Source of the DNA: Astropecten irregularis
Lineage: Eukaryota > Echinodermata > Asteroidea > Paxillosida > Astropectinidae
NCBI GenBank assembly: GCA_963971285.1
Contig: OZ020254.1
Location: 10,044,001 to 10,108,000, forward strand
Reading direction: 5' to 3'
DNA: 64,000 bases
Shown in pieces: positions 14,143 through 25,292 of this stretch (positions are counted from its first letter, which is position 1; each line of letters begins with the position of its first letter). Position numbers and translations under genes: made by a program. Under the pieces are notes generated by a model that saw only the letters and a list, made by a program, of their open reading frames with translations, made no database searches and was not told the origin of the DNA.

Positions 14143-17100
14143 GTAAGAAATACAAAATGCCTGTAGTGTAGGACAGTGTAGGATTTGTTGATTATAATTT
14201 TCATTCAACCTTTTAAATAAAGTATGTACGCGCGAAATGCCAACTTTTTTGACCCCCCTCCCCCTCTGTACGCATGGCATACGCAGCGGTCCCTAAATGG
14301 CCCCTAATCATATGTATGTTACATGTACATCATAGGTTTATCTTGCAAAGTTTCCACACAAATTAGTTCTCGGTTTTATAGAATAGAAATGCGTCAGACC
14401 CTCCTAACTCCAAGCAAAAACAAAGAGAGAGAGAGAGAAAATGTGAACTGAAATTGCTAATCAAATATTTTATTAAAGTTGCCAGAGCCACACCATCATT
14501 TTCCTTCATAATACCGGTACCATTGCTTTAATGTCAATTCTGTTTATACAATCGCTTGCTTAGCTTTTATCTCTACATGAAGACTCATTTCCTAACGTTT
14601 AACCTCCGAGTGCGGTTGACTGCCAGGGGAACACTGGTAATGTAAAGATAGGGAGGTCACACTATCGACAAGTTGTTTTGCTCATGAGATTAAAAAAAAA
14701 CTGACATGATCATTTCTGTCATTTTATTTTCCTACAAATGTGAGCATTACGTGTATCATAGAAATGTACCCATGGGTTTGGTGCACGTGCAGCCAATCTC
14801 AAAATACATTTTGTAGTAATTCCGTCGCAATTTTGTTGAATTAGGATTGTCACATGGGACTTGAAAAGAAATTGTGTTTTGATGACCCCATGTTTTGATC
14901 CCCCCCACACACACACAAAATGTTGCAGGGTGCCCTGAAATTACCCTGAAATTTTACTTCGACATCATCAGCATTTCAATATCATCATTTCACAATATTA
15001 TAGTAAAGAAGTATGAAATATACACTGTATGAGAATCAATATTTGTGGTTAGGAAATATAAAGTGAGGAAACGTCGCTAAAATATCCAAAAATATTATGG
15101 ATATATTAATGAATTCAATTAAATATTCAGTTCAAAGACACTGTCATGCAAATTGACATGACGTGTCTGGAGAGTTGAAATACAAAACCCAGTCTTCATT
15201 TACACAAAATGTGGAGTCGTCCTGGATTTGTCAGGAAACCGCCATGAAATCAAGGAAATAACATTGAGTCGGCTTTGTAATTTCACGCTTCCTTTCTTTA
15301 TGATAGTAGACTGAGCCTAATAGTGTGTGTGTGTGTGTGCACACAGCGAATACTAACTGGGAAATACCGTTTTTGATATAGCACCTGCCGTATGCATCGT
15401 GTATTTTTGGAAATTGGCACGAGATTTGACAATTGTGCATACAATGGGTTTGTTTTCTTTGGAATGGAACTTGGAATCAAAACAAATCATGGCATTTCTT
15501 TCTATTGAATGATAAATATATCATAATTACTTCTTGGTTTCTTTCACTTGATTCACAAGAATGAAATATGGCTTCATTTATTTTAAATTATTTATTCATG
15601 GAGTTTATTAAATGTCTGCATAAATTCAATTCAGTTCAAAATACATGTATTTATTTTTTCCAATGACGGTTATCACAATAGACTTGAGAACTGCATAAAA
15701 ATAATAAAATTCATGTTAACAATTTCATAACACAATTAAGAAGTACATATTAAGCAATTCTGCACACATTCAGTACAAATTCATTCTTGTCCAAAAGTAT
15801 AATTAAACATATCATGAATATGAATGATTTTGGTCGGGAGATAGATAATATGCAAATAAGGCTTGCCCCTCACTGACTTGGATGAGCACTGCACTTGTTG
15901 AGTGCACATGAAAAATCATGCGCTGGCTCTTGTGGGATTCGAACCCACGACCTCCTGCTTACTTGTGCAGATGCCATACCACTAGGCCACATATACATAA
16001 CGATTTTCCATCAATATTTTTCATCAACCAATTAACTTAAGATTGATGTATACATGTTCATATTGAGAGCATATTCAGAGTCTTCTATTAAAATTTGGGC
16101 GTTAATAAACTTCTTATAAAGTTGTCCCCGAGGCGAAGCCTCCAACCGAGGGAAGCTAGAATCAACTGTCCACTTGAAATAAACCATGTGATATTTGTTT
16201 TGATATGCCTCATAGATATTTTTTATTGTCCACAATTACATCGGGAAGTGAAGCAAAACGTTTGTTTTCGTGAACTTCATGTAGGGCGAAGTTCACGCAC
16301 GCGCACTGCAAACTAGGATAGATGCGCAGTGAGATGTTACATGTGTAACAGTTCCTTCGGAGATTCCCAGGCCTACTCGCTGGTGATCAGCAAATATATC
16401 CACTGGCACGTGATGGTGAATTGACCAATTGGGATTCGGGTCTAGGTCATGAATATTTATGAAGATGTTTATGCAAATTGGTAATTGGATCTTGAAATAA
16501 CGATGTACATGTTTGTGCATTACAGGCCTGAATGGAGATGACCAGGACAGGATCATCATTCTAAACTATCCCAATTACTGTCGTTACTTCACTGCTCTGA
16601 AGCGCATTGAGCATGTACAAGATGCCTGGGTCTCCAACATCTTGGTGAGGACACTGGGAGCCTTCACCGTCCCACATCGGAACACCAGGATCCTGTTCTG
16701 CAAGGATGAGTTTGACCATCCCACGCTGGGATTCAACGAGAAACTGTGCGACCACTTAGGTGAATAGACCCGACTTGACAATTTTTGCCGAACCCCTAAC
16801 CCTAACCCTAATCTTCCGTTCAAGTACAGTATATTATAAATTTATTCAATTTGTTATTGCCCATATGTCAGTGTTCAAAGTCTCACGTAAAAGTGACATT
16901 GATGTCTAGACTGTTTTGTAACAACCAACAAATTTTGAAAAGTGAACAAAGAAAAATTGACTGGAGTGGGATTCGAACCGGCGGCCTCCTGAATACTGTA
17001 CTGGCGTTCTACCAAGTGAGCCACCCAGTTGGTGGTGACCCCAATAGTCAATTATCTTTGTTCATTTGGCAGTCAGAAGCCATGAAACCACGCACACACT

Positions 17101-20100
17101 GCCATACCCCAAGGATCATTTCACTGATATGCGCAGCAATGCTGCAACCTGGGAACGGTACTCAAAGAGTATACAGCTTTTTAATTAATATACCGTAACC
17201 AAACAATTTTGGTTGATTTTGAAATGATAAATGTTAATGATGTTTGAAGTTTAGGTATTAAAGTTTGTTTTTTTTGTTATTTGGAACAGCGCCAAATATG
17301 AAAGGAAGACCACGGAAAAAGAAGCTGAGTGTCCGTAGCAACAGCAACGAAGATTTGGTCGGCGACTCGAGCAATGATGCAACCGAACTCTCGGAGGTAT
17401 GATACTTCACTTGTGAAACAAATGAACCATCAGAATTGTTATATTGGTCAATAGTGATGGAATGATAAAATTATGGAAGTTGCGAGAAAAAGAGGCAGCA
17501 TTTTAAAGAAATCATCATCAATTTTTTGAAATAATGTTACAAATACAAAATTAAAACAATTTGTTTTAGTTTAAAGAGCTTGTACAACATTTGTAACAAA
17601 CCGAAACACAGATTTACGTATAGCTTGCAATGGTAAAAACATACTGTGAAAATGTTTCTGCCTGAAATGCTGTATTTATCCAGAAAAGAGTAAAACCAAA
17701 CACCAAAGCATTTTTGATCTTGGAAAGATAAAAAATGAGACAGGTATTTCCACACATTTTGGCATAATAATTGCAATGGTTTTTGGCTGTTTTCTACTGT
17801 TTCCATTGATCAATTGAGCTGAAAATTTCACAGGTTTGTTTTTATTCCATGACAAATCAAATTATGAGCAGCCTGCTGCTGATCTGTTAACTTTAACAAT
17901 GTTGTACATGCCTTTTAAGTCAGAAAAACCCATTTTTCATATCAGGTTTTATGTAAATCAGGTTTTAACCCCCCTCTATTCCCCACTTACCGAATGTCCG
18001 AAGGTGAAACTGGGGGTTGACTACCATCTCAGCAAGCTGGAACGGAAGAAACTACGGGGCAAGTACCGGACCAAGATTGTGAATGGCAAGGTGAAGACGG
18101 AGGTGAAACGTGTCCGGCCTAAGGACGAGGCCACCTTCCTAGCCGGCTTGTACAAGTTCATGAAGGACCGCAACTGCCCCATTGATAGAGTACCAAGTCT
18201 TGGCTTCAAACAGAGTGAGTCAAGGATTGAAGTTATGTTTTTTATTGATCTCCTGGATATGTTGACCACTTGGCTCATGAGGTGGCTTCTTGTTTGTTCT
18301 GTTCATGATGTGAGGTGGCCTAGTGGTCTAGTGTGTTGTATTCAAGGTCTCGTGGTCAATCTACAGATTGTGGGTTCGAGTCCAGCCATTGATTGTTGTG
18401 CTTGCATCCTTGGGCAAGATGCTTGTGTCACATGTTGCTCCTCTTCATAAAGGTTTAAATGGGTACCTGTGAGGGTAGAGATGGCTTTGTGGTTTGATTA
18501 GCCTCTGTGCACTGAATACGGCAGCCAGGGCTGTATACTTTCCAGGGAGTTGAGATGGTTTCAGGAATGTTAATGTAGCCCACTGATGTGGGGTCAATTT
18601 CACAAAGTCCTACAATCAATTGTAACTCGAGTTACAGAGGATAACCCATTATATCTTACGTAGAGCTGCAATGCATCATTAGTCCAATACAATTTTTTGT
18701 AAGTTACGACGAGTTTGATGAAATCTACCCCAAAAATAATAACAATGTAGGGGTCTTTATCAAGTTTCCAGATAAGTGCGCCATATGTAAATCTATATTA
18801 TTATTATTATATTTTGTTCAATGTGGACTTTATATTATTTCATTCATTCACTCCATTGGTGGCTCATTGACTCTGTACCATTGAAACCATTGCAATAGCA
18901 CGATGACCGCTCTTGCCCATTCAATAGCGCTCCGCACTAACGCTAAAAATAGCATCCGATCCGACAAACATTGCAACCATGCACACGTGTGTGGGTGTGC
19001 GCGTGCATGTACATTACGTGTGTTAGACAATGTTTGTCTGACATCCGGGGATTTTGTGACGTCATTAGTGCGGAGCGCTATTGACCAGTCACGTTTTTTC
19101 CGTGTAGTCAAACACAACCTTATCTCACAACGTCCCCCTCTCTTCCAACCTTCTCTTGCAGTTGACCTGTTCCTCTTCTACACCATGGGTCAGAAGTTTG
19201 GTGGCTATGAAGCCATCACAGCCCGGAGGTTATGGAAGAAGCTGTACGACGTACTTGGTGGTAGCATAGGAAGTACAAGTGCAGCCACCTGCACAAGAAG
19301 ACATTATGAAAGGTAACATGGACTACTCTTGCATCACCTGTTCAATGCGCGGTATTTTTTAACGCTGGAGGGCGCTTCGAATTACTTCCGGGGGTCATTT
19401 GACAATGCCTTGTTCTTGTGTTCCGCTGTGTCAGAATACAACTCCAACATGTCGAAGTAAAAATATACACTTCTATCATATCCCAAAAGACAAAATTGTC
19501 CGTAAATGACCTCTGCTCAATTGACAATTAACCGGACCGTACCCCCGGAAGTAAATAAAGTTGTACACATCACAGCGCCCTCATGCGTTCAAAAATACCG
19601 TGCATTGTGCCTCTCTTGACTCTTCAACAGAATACACATACCTAGAAACATCATTTCAAACATAAATTTAGATCAGTAATCTTTTTTCTTTTCCTTTTTA
19701 CAGTTTACAGAGAGAATATGAAAAAAAAATGACGAGTCAGTCAATTGATGCATTATGAGTGATAAGATATTAATAATGACAATAAAAATACTAATAAAAT
19801 TGTATTATGCACCACCTCCATTAAATAGGGTGCCCAAGGCACAGAATCTACACATACCTCTCAGAACCAAAAAAAATAGAGGGAGAATGCATTAACCTTC
19901 TACTTAAAGTATCAAATTTGACCACGATTAATTAATGCATTATCCAAAATATAAATTACGGTAAACGAAACTGATATGAAGTCTTGTTAAAGAATGAATA
20001 CTGCTTGGTTCTTTTGGTACTGGTATTTTAATTTTCATTGCTGAGCATTAAGCATTTGATGGTGTGAGAAATTCAAGAGAATATGTTTGTTCTTGTTTGT

Positions 20101-23100
20101 GGGCAGGCTTATTCTACCTTATGAGCGGTACCTCAACAAGCAGGAGAACCAGCCTTTCCCGACCCACCCTCCCAAAGCCAATCCTGGCATCTCCATACTG
20201 TCCAAGCCAGTCAAGACCAAGAGCCACTCTGAGAAGGATTCCTCCTCCTCCTCCTCCTCCAAGCACCACAAGAAGAAGGACAAGCATTCCAGCTTGGAGA
20301 AGTCCAAGGACCGGCCCAAGGGGATGACCAAAGCCGAGGAGACGTGGATCCGGGACAAGCAGAAGGCCGTGGCAGCCGGGCTGATACACAAGACAATCCT
20401 CACACCGGGACCAACCTTGCCATCCAGAGAGCAACATCAAACAGTGTACACCGACATGGTAACCAGTGCCTCGCCTGTCCCCAGCACCTCGCTGGTACCC
20501 AGTACCTCGCTGGTACCCAGTTCCTCGCTGGTACCCAGTACCTCGCTGGTACCCAGTACCTCGCTGGTACCCAGTACCTCGCTGGTACCCAGCACCTCAC
20601 TGGTACCCAGTACCTCACTGGTACCCAGTACGACACTAAATACACTGTCTCTACCCAGTCTGCCACTGGTAACCAGCATCCAAGCAGTCCCACAGCCTGA
20701 GGAGGCAGTCAACCCCACTAGCCACCCTCTCGTTGCAGTCTCCAAGGAGCTGGTGGTAATGCCCAGTAAGGAGACAGAGTCATTGTTTCCATCCCTCAAG
20801 ATGAAGCTGAAAGTCAAGAAGTCCAAACACAGGGACAGGAAACGACCCAAGGTGCTCAAGGACCAACTGCGGGAACTGGAGGAGCAACGAGCCTTACAGC
20901 AGAGAGAGGTATTTAAAAAAAAATCAAGATGTACTGTCCTAGATTGTTGGATATTCCTAGTTTGACAGCTTTATGCCAACACAGTGACATAATTCCATTA
21001 TACCAAAGATTTGCTATACAGGGTGTCCCAGAAAAAATGTAACACTGTGTCGGGACCCATTATGTTAACATTAAACTGTTTATCACTTCAAGATTCAGAT
21101 ATGTAATACAGCCATGTCTTGGCTGTCACCATGTAGAATTTGAGCAAAATTGGACTGAAATTGGCGAAAATATGACCAATTGAAATGGTACTCCTTAAAA
21201 ACAAATTTGCAAGGATAACATGCATAGTGGTCAATACACACATAATGTGTATGAAAGAAAGATGAAAATCAGGTTTTGAGGTTGGGTAATTCAGTCTTAG
21301 TTTTTTCACTCAATTTTAGTCCAGTTTTGCTCAAATTCTACATGGTGATAGCCAAGACATGGCTGTATCACATATGTGAATTTTAACATAATGGTTCTCG
21401 ACACAAGTGTTGCGTTTTTTTTGGGACACCCTGTATTGTTGATTTGGCTATTAACGGTCACATCTCCTTCAGCTCAGAGAGTTATTAAAGTACCTTTATT
21501 TAGTATTTAAACACCTGCTATCTGGAACAACAGTTTCTTATGAATAATCAAGATTCAAAGTGACCAATTATTTCGCAGTTTTTGTAGAGGTATAAATGCA
21601 GGCATCTCCGGCCAAAACTTGAATGTCAGAAGTCCTGCTCTCCCGTCCAAAAACTTTTATAATCACATTGAATACTGATCTCCTTAACATACTGCATTTT
21701 CTCTCTTTGATACACTCAAGCACTAGTCAAGTTACAACAACCAGTATTGCTCACTTGTATAGGTTTGGGGTTAATTGGAATTGAAAGTGAGTTTTGCTGC
21801 CACATGGCACAAAGTGGCTCTGATCAGTTGATATTTACGATACTTTTATTTGTGTCTTGTTTTGCAGCAGCAGCTTCGTGCAAAATCCCTTCAGATTGTT
21901 CCACCGCCAGTTGTCAGAAAGAAGACAATGTCCATAGCAGACATTCTCAACCATCAGGCCAAGATGCAGGCCAAGCAGAAGGCCATGCAAGCAGCCAACC
22001 CTGAGAATCCAGCGACCAGCGCCGGCACAGCCGTGGTAAACCAAGGGCTTCCCCTGGCCTGCAGCTCATCACTGCCCATGGCATATCCAAACCAGCCTAT
22101 CATGGTGAAGGCCGAGGAGGGTATGCCGATGGGACCGCTGTTCTTCACCTTACCCCAGATGCTTCCAGGAAGCACGGGGCCTGTGAATCCGACCATCGGC
22201 GAGGATGGAGTATCAGCAGCAAGCTTGGCAGCAACAACGGCCCAGCCACTGACTCTCAACTCCAACATGGCCACTGTGGTTCATGTTGGACAGCCGCTGC
22301 AGGTGATGCAGATGCCCACACCTCCCTCGGCATTAACGGACAGTCCTGTGTCAGGTTCACTGCAGCAGCCCGAGCTTAACACTTCAGGGGTAGTGGACTC
22401 CATGCACACAACGACAAGCATAACCACAGCCAGTTTATCATATCCATACAGCTTGGGCATGCCAAGCAGTACATCTACCTCTTTAACAGCCGTGGTTAAC
22501 CCCATGACGGTACCACCACAGTCCCCGAATCAGGGCAGTGCTCCGATTGGCACTACAGAGTCTGCCTCTGCTCGGCCATCAGTCATCCAGCACACGCAGC
22601 ACATACAGGCCCAGACTCCAGATCACGGGATGACGTCACCACCCTACAGAAATGCCGTCCAGCCAAGTGATTTGATTCTCAGAAACCTGTCTCATGAAAA
22701 AGGAGCAGCAGGTGTTGCTGCTTCCACAAGCGCACCACCGGTGGTCGGTCAGAAACTCTCCGATCTACCCAAGGATGCAGTGGTGGTTACTCCACGGATG
22801 GTCAGTCCGTACATGGCCTACATTCCCATGCCCATGATGCCCGGTAGCAGAGAAGCCGGGCAGAGCAGTGAAGTGCCCAAACCAGAGACGAGCAAGGATT
22901 TGGGATCCAAAAGGAGGAGAACGGAGTCGGGTAAGGAGAACATCAGCAGACCACTTAGCCCACATCGATTCAGCGTGGATCGATTAGGCAAGGTCACGCC
23001 CCTTCCCTTTGCACACCCAACTGGCCCCGCCCCAGTGCCCATACAGGATGAGCCCTGTGATCTGAGCATGCCCAAACGGAAGCGCAGTGAGATAGAAGCT

Positions 23101-23766
23101 CCTGGAATGCGGAGAGACCCCGGTTCATACACTACCAAGTACAGGTCGTCCTCCAGGAAACATGGTGAAGCATCAAGCAATGACAGAACTCGTTGGCACG
23201 AAGAGTCTAGCTCTAAGCACCACAAAGAGGATGTCCAGCTGTCTTCCTCACAGCAATCTTTGCATAAGGTCAAAATGACTCCCCTCCCTCGAGGGTCCAT
23301 CATGCAAGGGGTCATCAACCCCAGCACCCTCAGCCCTTCCTCCTTCTCCACCAAATCATCCGATCACAGGGACACGCCCTCCAGGCAGAGCACCAGCTCC
23401 AACGAAGCAGCGCCATCACCTCACCCACAGCCCTTTCCATACTTACCCCATCCCGCCATGCCAGGAGTACCCTCTGATAAACAACCAAAGAATCAATTTG
23501 TCTTTCCGGAGTTCAACCCGCACCTGCCGGCCATGATGGGATACCCACCCAGACTCTTCCCCCAGCAGTTCATGCCGGGACCTCTCCTTACCCGCCCTGA
23601 CCTCCTCCCTACTAGTCTACCTCCAAGCATGCAGCTGAACCCGGAGCAACTGATGCGACGGGAGATGTTCTTCCCTCCGCATTTCCCGTTTCCGATGGGA
23701 CCGCCATTCCTCGGTTCACCTCCTGCATCGAGAGACACTCAGCAGCCCTACATGCACCAAAGCTGA
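13923..23766 (+). CDS. ARID5B-like: ARID5-family (ARID5B-like) chromatin/DNA-binding protein, 3' seven exons
   Basis: Joined exons 13923-14142, 16526-16759, 17290-17396, 18004-18214, 19162-19312, 20107-20908 and 21868-23766 give 1207 codons plus stop with consistent phases. ARID5B in vertebrates binds AT-rich DNA, works with the PHF2 demethylase and regulates metabolic and developmental genes in the nucleus; that is family knowledge. Seen here: a conserved pre-ARID block (FDHPTL, then KGRPRKKK, an AT-hook-like basic stretch), the ARID domain at window residues about 228-317 (GFKQIDL, GGYEAITARR, GSTSAATCTRRHYER, LILPYER), then a long low-complexity tail. The tail keeps islands shared with vertebrate ARID5B: RPSVIQH (22573-22593) and a PxDLS motif, PCDLSMPK (23053 on). 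The first ~150-200 residues are missing from the window. ARID5A is the alternative, but the tail islands favour ARID5B or an unduplicated ARID5. Confidence 0.93.
14143..16525. other. ARID5 intron
   Basis: No exon is seen. It contains one end of the GGAGTTAGGAGG element at 14390-14415, a short (GA)n run near 14425, a (GT)n microsatellite near 15325, a tRNA-like SINE at 15918-15995, and a short hairpin at 16268-16296 (cgtgaacttc and its reverse complement). Confidence 0.6.
15918..15995 (-). repeat. tRNA-like SINE head (minus strand)
   Basis: On the minus strand it has an A-box-like tggcctagtggt and a B box ggttcgaatcc about 45 bp apart, with a tRNA-like arm around the B box (gtggGTTCGAATCCcac). 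The 3' part runs on into sequence resembling that near 42285, so it is SINE-derived rather than a clean tRNA gene. Confidence 0.65.
16526..16759 (+). CDS. ARID5B-like: ARID5 exon, conserved pre-ARID block
   Basis: Acceptor ...cattacag and donor ...cttag|gtgaat; 234 bp, phase 1 to phase 1. It encodes NYPNYCRYFTALKRIEH, then ILFCKDEFDHPTL and NEKLCDHLG. As I recall them, the human ARID5B counterparts are HPQYCR, ILYCRDTFDHPTL and NESICDE. This is one of the best-conserved segments outside the ARID. Confidence 0.92.
16795..16812 (+). repeat. Short telomere-like run
   Basis: About three units of ccctaa lie just downstream of the ARID5 donor at 16760. Too short to imply a telomeric origin. Confidence 0.5.
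16933..17197 (-). repeat. tRNA-derived SINE family 1 (minus strand)
   Basis: The minus strand reads tggctcacttggtaga... with a B box ggttcgaatcccac, followed by tccagtcaattttt and a tail. The same sequence, including ggcagtcagaagccatgaaa, recurs at 46236-46505 and, rearranged, at 38597-38890. Confidence 0.82.
17290..17396 (+). CDS. ARID5B-like: ARID5 exon with basic GRPRKKK motif
   Basis: Acceptor ...ggaacag and donor gag|gtatga; 107 bp, phase 1 to phase 0. It encodes APNMKGRPRKKKLSVRS and an acidic/serine stretch. GRPRKKK resembles an AT-hook core and a nuclear localisation signal, and it sits at the same place in ARID5B. Confidence 0.9.
17566..17835. mobile_element. Diverged TTAA foldback MITE, copy 7
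   Basis: It keeps the internal gctgtatttatccagaaaag and acagatttacgtatag blocks of the family and a ttttcacag end, but the inverted termini are degraded. Confidence 0.65.
18004..18214 (+). CDS. ARID5B-like: ARID5 exon, start of ARID domain
   Basis: A C/T-rich tract precedes the acceptor at 18003; the donor is caga|gtgagt. It is 211 bp, phase 0 to phase 1. It encodes a lysine-rich lead-in (KLERKKLRGKYRTK) and ARID helix 1 (DEATFLAGLYKFMKDRNCPI), then VPSLGFKQ. A diverged copy of the TTAA foldback element ends about 170 bp upstream. Confidence 0.93.
18306..18560 (+). repeat. tRNA-derived SINE family 2 (plus strand)
   Basis: A box ggcctagtggtctagt, B box gggttcgagtcc, then the body cttgggcaagatgcttgtg, aaatgggtacctgtgag, cagccagggctgtatact. 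The same order is found at 45401-45655. The body resembles SINEs widespread in marine invertebrates; I do not assign a named domain. Confidence 0.82.
18590..18730. repeat. Small foldback element in ARID5 intron
   Basis: Imperfect inverted ends ggtcaatttcacaaagtc and gatgaaatctacc, with gttac/gtaac motifs inside. It is of the same general style as 30786-30925. Confidence 0.4.
18922..19083. mobile_element. MITE with caatagcgctccgcactaa inverted ends
   Basis: Terminal inverted repeats of about 21 bp (one mismatch), with a second inner inverted pair (caaacattg / caatgtttg). It ends about 78 bp before the ARID5 exon at 19162, overlapping the branch/upstream region of that intron. Confidence 0.82.
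19162..19312 (+). CDS. ARID5B-like: ARID5 exon, core of ARID domain
   Basis: Acceptor ...ctcttgcag and donor aag|gtaaca; 151 bp, phase 1 to phase 2. It encodes IDLFLFYTMGQKFGGYEA, then ITARRLWKKLYDVLGG and GSTSAATCTRRHYER, the helix-turn-helix core and signature of ARID5 proteins. Confidence 0.95.
19344..19606. mobile_element. MITE with cacggtattttt...gagggcgct ends
   Basis: The left arm aatgcgcggtatttttt...gagggcgct and the right arm agcgccctcatgcgttc...taccgtgcatt are inverted over about 33 bp. It starts about 31 bp after the ARID5 donor at 19312. No coding capacity. Confidence 0.8.
20107..20908 (+). CDS. ARID5B-like: ARID5 exon, end of ARID plus low-complexity region
   Basis: Acceptor ...gggcag and donor agag|gtattt; 802 bp, phase 2 to phase 0. 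It completes the ARID with LILPYERYL, then has a serine/lysine-rich region (a TCC-repeat-encoded Ser run near 20240-20262), a tandem hexapeptide repeat (see 20478-20637), and a basic region ending in a short charged helix (LRELEEQRALQQRE). Confidence 0.92.
20478..20637 (+). repeat. 18-bp coding minisatellite in ARID5, about nine hexapeptide units
   Basis: Nine consecutive units of the type (L/P)VPSTS are encoded by a nearly identical 18-bp unit containing tcgctggtacccagtacc. Codon use is almost invariant between units, including third positions, which points to recent expansion rather than selection on the peptide. The unit length is a multiple of three, so copy-number change keeps the frame. 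Confidence 0.9.
20909..21867 (+). other. ARID5 last intron
   Basis: No exon seen; it is largely occupied by the CAGGGTGTCCC foldback element at 21019-21433. Confidence 0.6.
21019..21433. mobile_element. Foldback element, CAGGGTGTCCC ends with TA target site
   Basis: The ends cagggtgtcccagaaaaa and tttgggacaccctg are inverted and flanked by TA. A second inner inverted pair of about 50 bp surrounds tacagccatgtcttggct. It fits a non-autonomous Tc1/mariner-like element (TA duplication). Confidence 0.85.
21868..23766 (+). CDS. ARID5B-like: ARID5 terminal coding exon
   Basis: Acceptor ...ttttgcag at 21867; stop TGA at 23764-23766; 1899 bp. It encodes a Pro/Ser/Thr/Met-rich tail. Recognisable islands: KKTMSIADILNHQ near the start, RPSVIQH at 22573-22593, a bipartite-like basic stretch KRRRTESGKEN near 22911, PCDLSMPKRKR at 23053 on (PxDLS matches the CtBP-binding consensus), and a proline/phenylalanine-rich C-terminus. 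The nearly intron-free long last exon is also typical of vertebrate ARID5B. Confidence 0.93.
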   Translation, partial: QQLRAKSLQIVPPPVVRKKTMSIADILNHQAKMQAKQKAMQAANPENPATSAGTAVVNQGLPLACSSSLPMAYPNQPIMVKAEEGMPMGPLFFTLPQMLPGSTGPVNPTIGEDGVSAASLAATTAQPLTLNSNMATVVHVGQPLQVMQMPTPPSALTDSPVSGSLQQPELNTSGVVDSMHTTTSITTASLSYPYSLGMPSSTSTSLTAVVNPMTVPPQSPNQGSAPIGTTESASARPSVIQHTQHIQAQTPDHGMTSPPYRNAVQPSDLILRNLSHEKGAAGVAASTSAPPVVGQKLSDLPKDAVVVTPRMVSPYMAYIPMPMMPGSREAGQSSEVPKPETSKDLGSKRRRTESGKENISRPLSPHRFSVDRLGKVTPLPFAHPTGPAPVPIQDEPCDLSMPKRKRSEIEAPGMRRDPGSYTTKYRSSSRKHGEASSNDRTRWHEESSSKHHKEDVQLSSSQQSLHKVKMTPLPRGSIMQGVINPSTLSPSSFSTKSSDHRDTPSRQSTSSNEAAPSPHPQPFPYLPHPAMPGVPSDKQPKNQFVFPEFNPHLPAMMGYPPRLFPQQFMPGPLLTRPDLLPTSLPPSMQLNPEQLMRREMFFPPHFPFPMGPPFLGSPPASRDTQQPYMHQS

Positions 23767-24946
23767 GATACCAGGACACCACCTGGTTGAACTATCAAGC
23801 AGCTTAACTATCAATGCAAGTCCTTTTTGCCTGGAAGATGCAAGGGAACTGTTCGCTCCGATGAGTAAACTTCTTTGAATGAGAAACGATTTTGTGCAGA
23901 AAGCTTCTGCATACGGAAGTAAGTCTTTTGATTTTTAAAAGGACAGCTCTCACAGAATCAACAGTCTATATTTTGTTTCAAATTGATGTTGATGTTTATA
24001 ATTGAATGTGAACGAAAAGCAAAATTGAAACAACTATTCCAGTTATTAAATCAGCAGGCTGAATATGGGATCAACTTGTAGTGTAGGTGCTGTGTTTGAT
24101 GGCACTCATCAACACGTCACCCAGGATGACATATTTATAATATGACAATCCATGCAACAGTATTGAAGATGTGAATCGAGAGAACGCACTTCCTCATTCC
24201 ATTATTTATCTTCTCTGAAACATGATCTTCCATCACTGACCAACTCCACAACGTCCACTGGAGTGATTTGACTTCAGAAGTGAAAGACTCTCACATACAT
24301 GTAAGTGACTGATTCTGACGACTAACAGTTAAAAAAAGAAGACAAAATGTCACCAAAGACAGCTTGTCTGATTTCAGAGAGATTTGCTAAGGATGTAACG
24401 TTTTATAGATCACCAAATCTTGATTTTGATCAGCCGGCTAACCTTCAGCTTTTTTCTGCTGTTAAGTGTGTGTACGTGTGATCATGGAAATCAGAGATAT
24501 ACAAGAAATCCATATATTATGTTCATTACTGGATTCCCATACAACAAAATTTGAGCCTAATTTCCATTTCAGTATTATTATCTATATTGTTAATTATTTG
24601 TTTTGTGAAGAGATTATTTTTTTGTGGAAGTATTTTGCAGGTTGGAGGTATGATTTGCGTAATTGTTCCAATCTCAGATATTAAGGCAGAGACACATGGA
24701 AACTCATCCCCACACATTAATGCACATTTGGGAAACACTTTTAAGGAAGAGACAGCACTATTGATGCTTTTGTCAATATTTTGTCAAATAATTTTTGGTA
24801 ATAATTTGTTGAGATACTTAAAAACAAAAATGTTTCACCATAAAATGTGGAAGATGTGTGGACATAATGTGGTGGCTCTTGGGATATGACCAGATGGAGG
24901 CAGGGAGCATCTCGGGTCTGTTTTAAGGTGGCATTTGGAAGGCACT

Positions 24947-25292
24947 TTAGAGGTAATATCATACTTTGGTTTTTTGTCAGTGAAATTCAGATTCATGGGC
25001 AAAAATATCAAAAAAGATACTGTAACAGTCGTCTGTGAAATTTTCAGTCCCATATGGTGCCAAATTTTTTAGACAACTGTGAAAAATGCTCACTGTGTTT
25101 TAAAATCTTTTCACAAGATCAAAATTGTTTTTGGCCATTGGTTTTACTCTTTTCAGGGAAATTCAGCATTTCAGGACAGAAACATTTTAATGGTATGTTT
25201 CTACCATCACCATCTTTATACCTTGTAAGTTATCGGTGAATCTGTGAAGATTTCTGTTTCGGTATGCTACCAAAGTATGATACTACCTTTAA
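24947..25292. mobile_element. TTAA-flanked foldback MITE, copy 3 (inverted)
   Basis: Same family as 5859-6202 but in reverse orientation. Its right end shares a single TTAA with the next copy (25289-25292). The left TTAA has decayed to TTAG. Confidence 0.87.

Noticed and set aside
15918..15995. Functional tRNA gene
   Set aside because: A and B boxes are present, but the acceptor stem is poor and the sequence continues into dispersed repeat, so it is SINE-like.
16795..16812. Interstitial telomere
   Set aside because: Only about three ccctaa units, which can arise by chance.
20437..20859. 140-codon minus-strand frame with GTSEVL repeats
   Set aside because: It is the antisense of the ARID5 hexapeptide minisatellite.
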